Source: Actinomycetota bacterium
GTDB taxonomy: Bacteria; Actinomycetota; Actinomycetes; Streptosporangiales; Streptosporangiaceae
Length of the DNA stretch: 37,232 nucleotides
Assembly: GCA_027314595.1 (NCBI GenBank)
Contig: DAHVAN010000217.1
Location: forward strand, 1-37,232
Direction of reading: 5' to 3'
Of the stretch, positions 32,679-37,232 are shown one piece after another. The position numbers were made by a program, and so were the translations under genes. Positions within the stretch are counted from its first letter, which is position 1; every line of letters starts with the position of its first letter. Under the pieces are notes generated by a model. It had not been told where the DNA came from. It searched no databases and saw only the letters and a program-made list of their open reading frames with translations.

Positions 32679-34691
32679 GTGCGCACGAGGTACGAGATCG
32701 AGGACACCGACGGCTACCTGGCTGCCCGCGAACTGCTGCTGCGGCGGTGCGGATCCTGGGCCGCGGCCAACGGCCGCACGCTGTCACTGCCGCTGGCCGG
32801 CGCCCTGCTGGACTCACGGCACTTCAGCTCGGACGGACGCCTGGGATACTGGACCCCGTCCCAGGTACGCCGGGCACTGCTCGAATGGATTCCGGGGAAG
32901 GTCGCAGCGTTCCAGGAGGACCTGCTAGCCGCGCCGGAAACACTGCGGTCCGTGCTGCGCTACCTGGACGCAACCGGGCTGCGCGACCCTCGCGGTGCCG
33001 CCACCGCGGAGAACGAGGCCGCTATCGACACCGCGGCGAAAGAGTTCGGCGCCGCGATAGCCGACACCGAACGCTACGGGCTCGCGAAGACGGCGGCGCT
33101 GCCCGCCGGGTACGGCGACACGGGCATCCGCCTTCCCGGCGGCCTCGCCAGCCTCCTGCTGGAGCCCGGGGATGACCTGCCGACATTCGACGCGGCCGAG
33201 TTTGAGGAACTTCTTGAGCGGCAGCTCATGCTGCCCGGCCTGGGCCAGGAACGGCCGATGGCCCAGCTCCCGGTGCGCCTCCCAGCCCGCGAGGAACTCG
33301 CGGACGCGGCGGAGCGCAGCACGGTGGTCGGCCAGTTCCGCGCCCTGGCCGAGTGGCTCGGCCCGAAAGGACGGGCGCTCACACCGGCGAAGAACTTCAA
33401 GCCCGCCGACGCACGGGAACTGATCACGCTGCTCGGCACCGGCGACGAGGGCCTGAAGTTCCGCAGCGCCGCCGAGCTTCCCGGCCTGAACCTGGTCGTG
33501 AGCTGGGCGCTGAAGGCCCGGCTGATCCGGCGGCAGGGCATCCGCCTGCTCCCGGTGGCGAAGGCCCGTCCGCTGCTGGCCGACGCCGAGGCCCTGTGGC
33601 AGCGCGCGTTCGAGGCGGCGTTCGACATCGGCCCCGCCGTCTGCCGTCCCATCTGGGCTGATGAGCCTCCCTCGCCGACGCAGCGGATTTACGACGTGAT
33701 CGTGCCCGACCTCATGGCCACGATCTACAGCATGGAAGAGCCCGTCCCAGTACCCCGGCTGGCGGAGTCCGTGTGGGAGTCGGTCAGGGCCCACTTCGAC
33801 CTGGGTTTCCTCAGCCCGCTCAGCCTGATGGGCCTGCGGGGACGGGTGGACAACGACGTCGAGCACATCTTCGACGCCTTCGAGACGCTCGGCGCGGTGA
33901 CCTCGGTCCACGGCGTGGCCAGCGAGATCTTCTCGATGGACCTGGACGAGGGAACCACGCTGCCGTTCGGGATCGATCCGCCGTTCGGGGCCGACCGGGC
34001 GGCCGCGCTGCGCCAGCGGCTGGCGAAGCCGGCGCGGCTGGTGAGCCTCACGCCCCTGGGCACCCGCGCGATGCGGGAGCGCATGCTCACAGAGGGCAGG
34101 GAGGCGGGGCTCGTCGGCGAGCTCGCGGGCGCCACCCCGGCGGAACTGCTCGGCACGGTCGCCGAGCACTACACGACGTCCAGCGCCCCGGAAGAGATCG
34201 CCACCTGGCGCGCCGCCCACGGCGGCTCGCTGGAGCCGCTGGTGCAGGCGGTCCGCGACTGTCCGTTCCTGTCCCGGCGCGTGGCGCTGCTGAAGACCCT
34301 CGCACGCAGCGTGCCAGAGGGCGCCGAACTGCTCGCCGAACTGATCCGCGACCCGGACCTCGGCCCTGTCGTCCTGCTCGCGGACAGGGATGACCTGGGC
34401 CCCGAGGACGCCACCCCGGAGGAGGCCGCCTGGATCATGGCCGGTAGCGTGCTGGAACTGCTGGAGATCGGCGGCCCCGAGGCTGTCAGGGAGCAGCTTG
34501 AGAATCTGCCGCCCGCGCAGCGCAAGGACATCGTGCGCGCGGTGTCGGCCTCGGGCTACCCGGCCCCGGAAACCCTTGAGGAGTTCCGGACCCTGGTCGC
34601 CGAGCCGATCCTGCACGCGCCGGCCCGGTTGCATGCCGTCCAGGGCACCGCCGCGCGGCGTCCCCGGCCGGGGAAGCCGCGCCGGCGGTAA
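32679..34691 (+). CDS. Large hypothetical protein (about 670 aa)
   Basis: Long ORF with coherent composition; GTG start VRTRYEIEDTDGYLAARELLLRRCGSW. Confidence 0.8.
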   Translation: MRTRYEIEDTDGYLAARELLLRRCGSWAAANGRTLSLPLAGALLDSRHFSSDGRLGYWTPSQVRRALLEWIPGKVAAFQEDLLAAPETLRSVLRYLDATGLRDPRGAATAENEAAIDTAAKEFGAAIADTERYGLAKTAALPAGYGDTGIRLPGGLASLLLEPGDDLPTFDAAEFEELLERQLMLPGLGQERPMAQLPVRLPAREELADAAERSTVVGQFRALAEWLGPKGRALTPAKNFKPADARELITLLGTGDEGLKFRSAAELPGLNLVVSWALKARLIRRQGIRLLPVAKARPLLADAEALWQRAFEAAFDIGPAVCRPIWADEPPSPTQRIYDVIVPDLMATIYSMEEPVPVPRLAESVWESVRAHFDLGFLSPLSLMGLRGRVDNDVEHIFDAFETLGAVTSVHGVASEIFSMDLDEGTTLPFGIDPPFGADRAAALRQRLAKPARLVSLTPLGTRAMRERMLTEGREAGLVGELAGATPAELLGTVAEHYTTSSAPEEIATWRAAHGGSLEPLVQAVRDCPFLSRRVALLKTLARSVPEGAELLAELIRDPDLGPVVLLADRDDLGPEDATPEEAAWIMAGSVLELLEIGGPEAVREQLENLPPAQRKDIVRAVSASGYPAPETLEEFRTLVAEPILHAPARLHAVQGTAARRPRPGKPRRR

Positions 34692-34756
34692 CACCATTCG
34701 CCGTGGCTTTGAATGAGCGGGCAACACCGCGGCCCGCGCGCAGTAGGGTGACGGCC

Positions 34757-36562
34757 ATGGCGGCAGACGCATTCGAGGAGACCCTGGCGGGGTTCCGCCG
34801 CTGGGCGGGCACGACCGAACGCAAGCTGAGCGGCGACCCGGAGGATGACGCCGCGGAACTGTCCACGGTGTTCAGCCTGATGCCGGGCTACCTGGGGATC
34901 GACGCCCCGTCCCGGCTGACCGCGGGCAGCCTTCACGAGCTCCTGATGGGCGTGTACCCGCGCAAGGTCACGGTGCTTGACCGAGAGGACACCGCGTCCA
35001 CCATCCCCGCGCTGCGGGACCTGACGTCCTACCTGGCCGACACGGGGGCGATCACCGAACCGATCGCGCGGGCCATGGACCGCGAACTGGATGAGATCGA
35101 GCCGGACTTCGCCGACGCGGTGATGGACCCGTCCAACTGGGGGCCGGCCACCGCGATCATGCACGCCATGCACCGCGACGGCGTGGACATCAGTGACAGC
35201 GCCGCGGTTGACTTGTGGATCGCGCGGCAGAACGCGGGCGTGTTCGCCGCCGCAGCCGACCCGTTCGCCTGGGAGGGAGTCGACCTCAAGGAGGACTTCG
35301 GCATCCCGGACGTCGTCGCGCCGGTCCGGCTGCCGGACGACGAAGCGCTCACGGCGCTGGCGGTCGCGGCGCCGCTCCTTGCCGACCTGCGCGACCTGGC
35401 CCGCGACGTCCGCGATAAGCCGGTACGCGCCGCCGGCGTGGACCCGTTTCTCCTCGGGCTGGCGGTGAAGACCGAACTTGTGCAGCGCGACGGCGACAGT
35501 CTCGTCCCGGGCGAGGACGTCGAGTGGCTGGACGACCTCGCCGAGGGTACCGTCGCCCTGGACGCGTGGGACCATGCCTTCGCGCAGGTCCTGGACACCA
35601 CGCTGGAGTCGGCGGACGAGGCGGAGCCACCGGCCGGCGAGGACCTGGACCTGGCGGGTCACGGTATCGCCCTGGTCGTGGAACTGTTCCTCGGCGCGCG
35701 GGCAGGAGTTCCCGTGCCGCAGTTGTCCGAGAGCCTGAAGAGCGCGGCGATCGCCGAGGTACCGCCGGACGCGGCCGAGCACCAGTGGGAGGAATGGACC
35801 GGGGCCCACGGCGACCCGGCCGGCTTGCTGCTGGGCCAGCTTGGGAAGCTCTCCGCGGTTACCGTCACCAACGGGGTAGCGCGCCTGGAACCGCTCGCCC
35901 TGCACGCCATCGCCGCCAAACTGCGGGCATGTGACGTGCGCGTGCCGGACCTCCCGCCGCCCGGCGAGATGACCGCGGACGACGTGGTGCTGCTGAGCAT
36001 GCTCGGGACCGAGCAAGACTTCACCGCGGATTTCGCTTCCTGGGTGGCGGAACGCACCCCCGAGGACGCCGCGCGGGAACTGCTCTCCTTCGCCGCCGGC
36101 GAGGGCGCGGCGGTCCGGACGGCGGCGGCACAGGTCGTATCCCGGCTCGGGGACGCCGCCGAACCAGCCTGGCGGGACGCACTCGAACGCCCTGAACTGC
36201 GCTGCTACGCCAAGATGGCGCTGATCGAGCAACTGGCCGGCCGCGACCCGGAGCAGCCGGTACCCGCTGAGCTCAAGCGCACCACCGAGGATCTCGCCTG
36301 GTTCGTCGCGGACAACTTCGCCCCGCTTACCCGCACCATCGGCCGGAACGCCACATTCCCGTTCGACATGACCCAACTCTGCGACGCGGGCTGGGACGTG
36401 AGCACTGAGGTGCTCTTCGACGCCATGGCACGGCTCGACCACCCGGACGCGGAAGCCGTGCTCACCATGCTCGGCAGGCACTGCGACAGCAAGAAGACCG
36501 CCAAGGCCGCCCGGAAAGCAGCATTCAAGGCGGCATCGCACCGGGCCTCCCGCCGGAGCTGA
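34757..36562 (+). CDS. Large hypothetical protein (about 600 aa), related N-terminal module to the preceding gene
   Basis: MAADAFEETLAGFRRWAGTTERKLSGDPEDDAAELSTVFSLMPGYLGIDAPSRLTAGSLHELLMGVYPRKV; long ORF. Confidence 0.8.
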   Translation: MAADAFEETLAGFRRWAGTTERKLSGDPEDDAAELSTVFSLMPGYLGIDAPSRLTAGSLHELLMGVYPRKVTVLDREDTASTIPALRDLTSYLADTGAITEPIARAMDRELDEIEPDFADAVMDPSNWGPATAIMHAMHRDGVDISDSAAVDLWIARQNAGVFAAAADPFAWEGVDLKEDFGIPDVVAPVRLPDDEALTALAVAAPLLADLRDLARDVRDKPVRAAGVDPFLLGLAVKTELVQRDGDSLVPGEDVEWLDDLAEGTVALDAWDHAFAQVLDTTLESADEAEPPAGEDLDLAGHGIALVVELFLGARAGVPVPQLSESLKSAAIAEVPPDAAEHQWEEWTGAHGDPAGLLLGQLGKLSAVTVTNGVARLEPLALHAIAAKLRACDVRVPDLPPPGEMTADDVVLLSMLGTEQDFTADFASWVAERTPEDAARELLSFAAGEGAAVRTAAAQVVSRLGDAAEPAWRDALERPELRCYAKMALIEQLAGRDPEQPVPAELKRTTEDLAWFVADNFAPLTRTIGRNATFPFDMTQLCDAGWDVSTEVLFDAMARLDHPDAEAVLTMLGRHCDSKKTAKAARKAAFKAASHRASRRS

Positions 36563-36764
36563 AAGGCACGGTCAGCCTCCGGGAGCGGTACGGGGCCAAC
36601 GTCCTGCCTCAGGCGCGCCGGGCTGGCCCGGCCGTGGCCGCCATCTTCGCAAAATCCCTTGACACCACCAGCATAGGAATCGATCTGCGCGCCTCGGGGA
36701 TCGAACGACTGAGCCGGCCGCGAGCTGGTCTGCCAGGGCGTGAACCACCGCGCCGCCGCTGCCT

Positions 36765-37211
36765 TCACCTCTGGCCGGTGTCCTCGCTGGCGGGGACATT
36801 CCCCTGGGGCGGGGCTCCAGCAGGGGGAGGCTCCGCCTGGGAGGTGTGCTTGTGGTGGAACACGTGCCCGGCCCAGCGATCCGCCGAGTCATCAAGCCGC
36901 CTGGCTTCGCCCCGGACTTCATCCATGGTTTCACTCGCGACCTCCGCCGATGACCTGGCGATCACGGCGGGCAGATCCATCCGCTCGATAAGCGCGTCCA
37001 GGTCCACCCGGGCCAGGAAGGCATCGAGGTCCACCCGGGCGAGCAGGGCGTTTACGTCAATACGCTGGAGCAGCCGGTCGATATTGATTTGATCGAGCAC
37101 GGCGTCCAGGTCAACGTGCCGGACGATGCCGTTCAGGTCCACCGACTGAACGAGCAGGCTGACCACTCCTTCGGTGACTCGCTGTGCGAGCGCTTCAAGC
37201 GGGCCAGCCAT
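36765..37211 (-). CDS. Nonapeptide-repeat protein (VDLDAxLxR-type; start may lie beyond the window)
   Basis: VDLNGIVRH|VDLDAVLDQ|INIDRLLQR|IDVNALLAR|VDLDAFLAR|VDLDALIER|MDLPAVIAR. Confidence 0.75.
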   Translation of the reverse strand: MAGPLEALAQRVTEGVVSLLVQSVDLNGIVRHVDLDAVLDQINIDRLLQRIDVNALLARVDLDAFLARVDLDALIERMDLPAVIARSSAEVASETMDEVRGEARRLDDSADRWAGHVFHHKHTSQAEPPPAGAPPQGNVPASEDTGQR

Positions 37212-37232
37212 CCGCTGCCCCGCCGTGCGCTG

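Noticed and set aside
34556-36541. 661-aa minus ORF opposite the second hypothetical gene (also 32925-34772)
   Set aside because: Antisense shadow ORF with His/Arg/Gly-rich low-information sequence; the plus frame has coherent composition and follows the operon order
1-37232. CRISPR array
   Set aside because: No set of regularly spaced identical repeats seen; the 17-bp tandem pair at 19923 and the repeat-coding DNA near 37 kb do not fit

Overview
The window is from a high-GC actinobacterial chromosome. Its most notable content is a compact minus-strand gene cluster (about 179-11440). In transcription order it encodes: a radical SAM/SPASM maturase; a 49/50-aa Cys/Trp-rich peptide absent from the supplied ORF track (MMKEFSAHQPEVVHLNLADLDVQELEQRMELASAAPAADCWANACGVNTG); a 16-bp perfect hairpin; a fusion of a class I isoprenoid-synthase-like domain with a DxDD class II terpene cyclase/SHC-like domain; an ABC ATPase; an FtsX-type permease; a CPBP (Rce1/CAAX-type) intramembrane protease; a GT-B glycosyltransferase; an M50 metalloprotease with a PqqD/RRE-like N-terminus; and a polyprenyl diphosphate synthase. 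Most junctions overlap by 4 nt. My best candidate for an undescribed system is therefore a terpenoid-RiPP hybrid pathway. The parts are read directly from sequence; the product chemistry is inference. The cluster sits beside a core-genome block (murB, hadB/hadA-like, rpmG, tRNA-Met). The rest is accessory: recombinase, integrase, MerR and LLM-oxidoreductase remnants, PspA, MFS and LysR genes, a double-propeller lipoprotein, a TM-Nudix protein, a DEAD-box helicase with a cold-shock-protein-like N-terminus, VapBC with a 31-nt palindromic operator, two large related hypothetical proteins, and a nonapeptide-repeat protein at the right edge. No database search was possible, so novelty is unverified.
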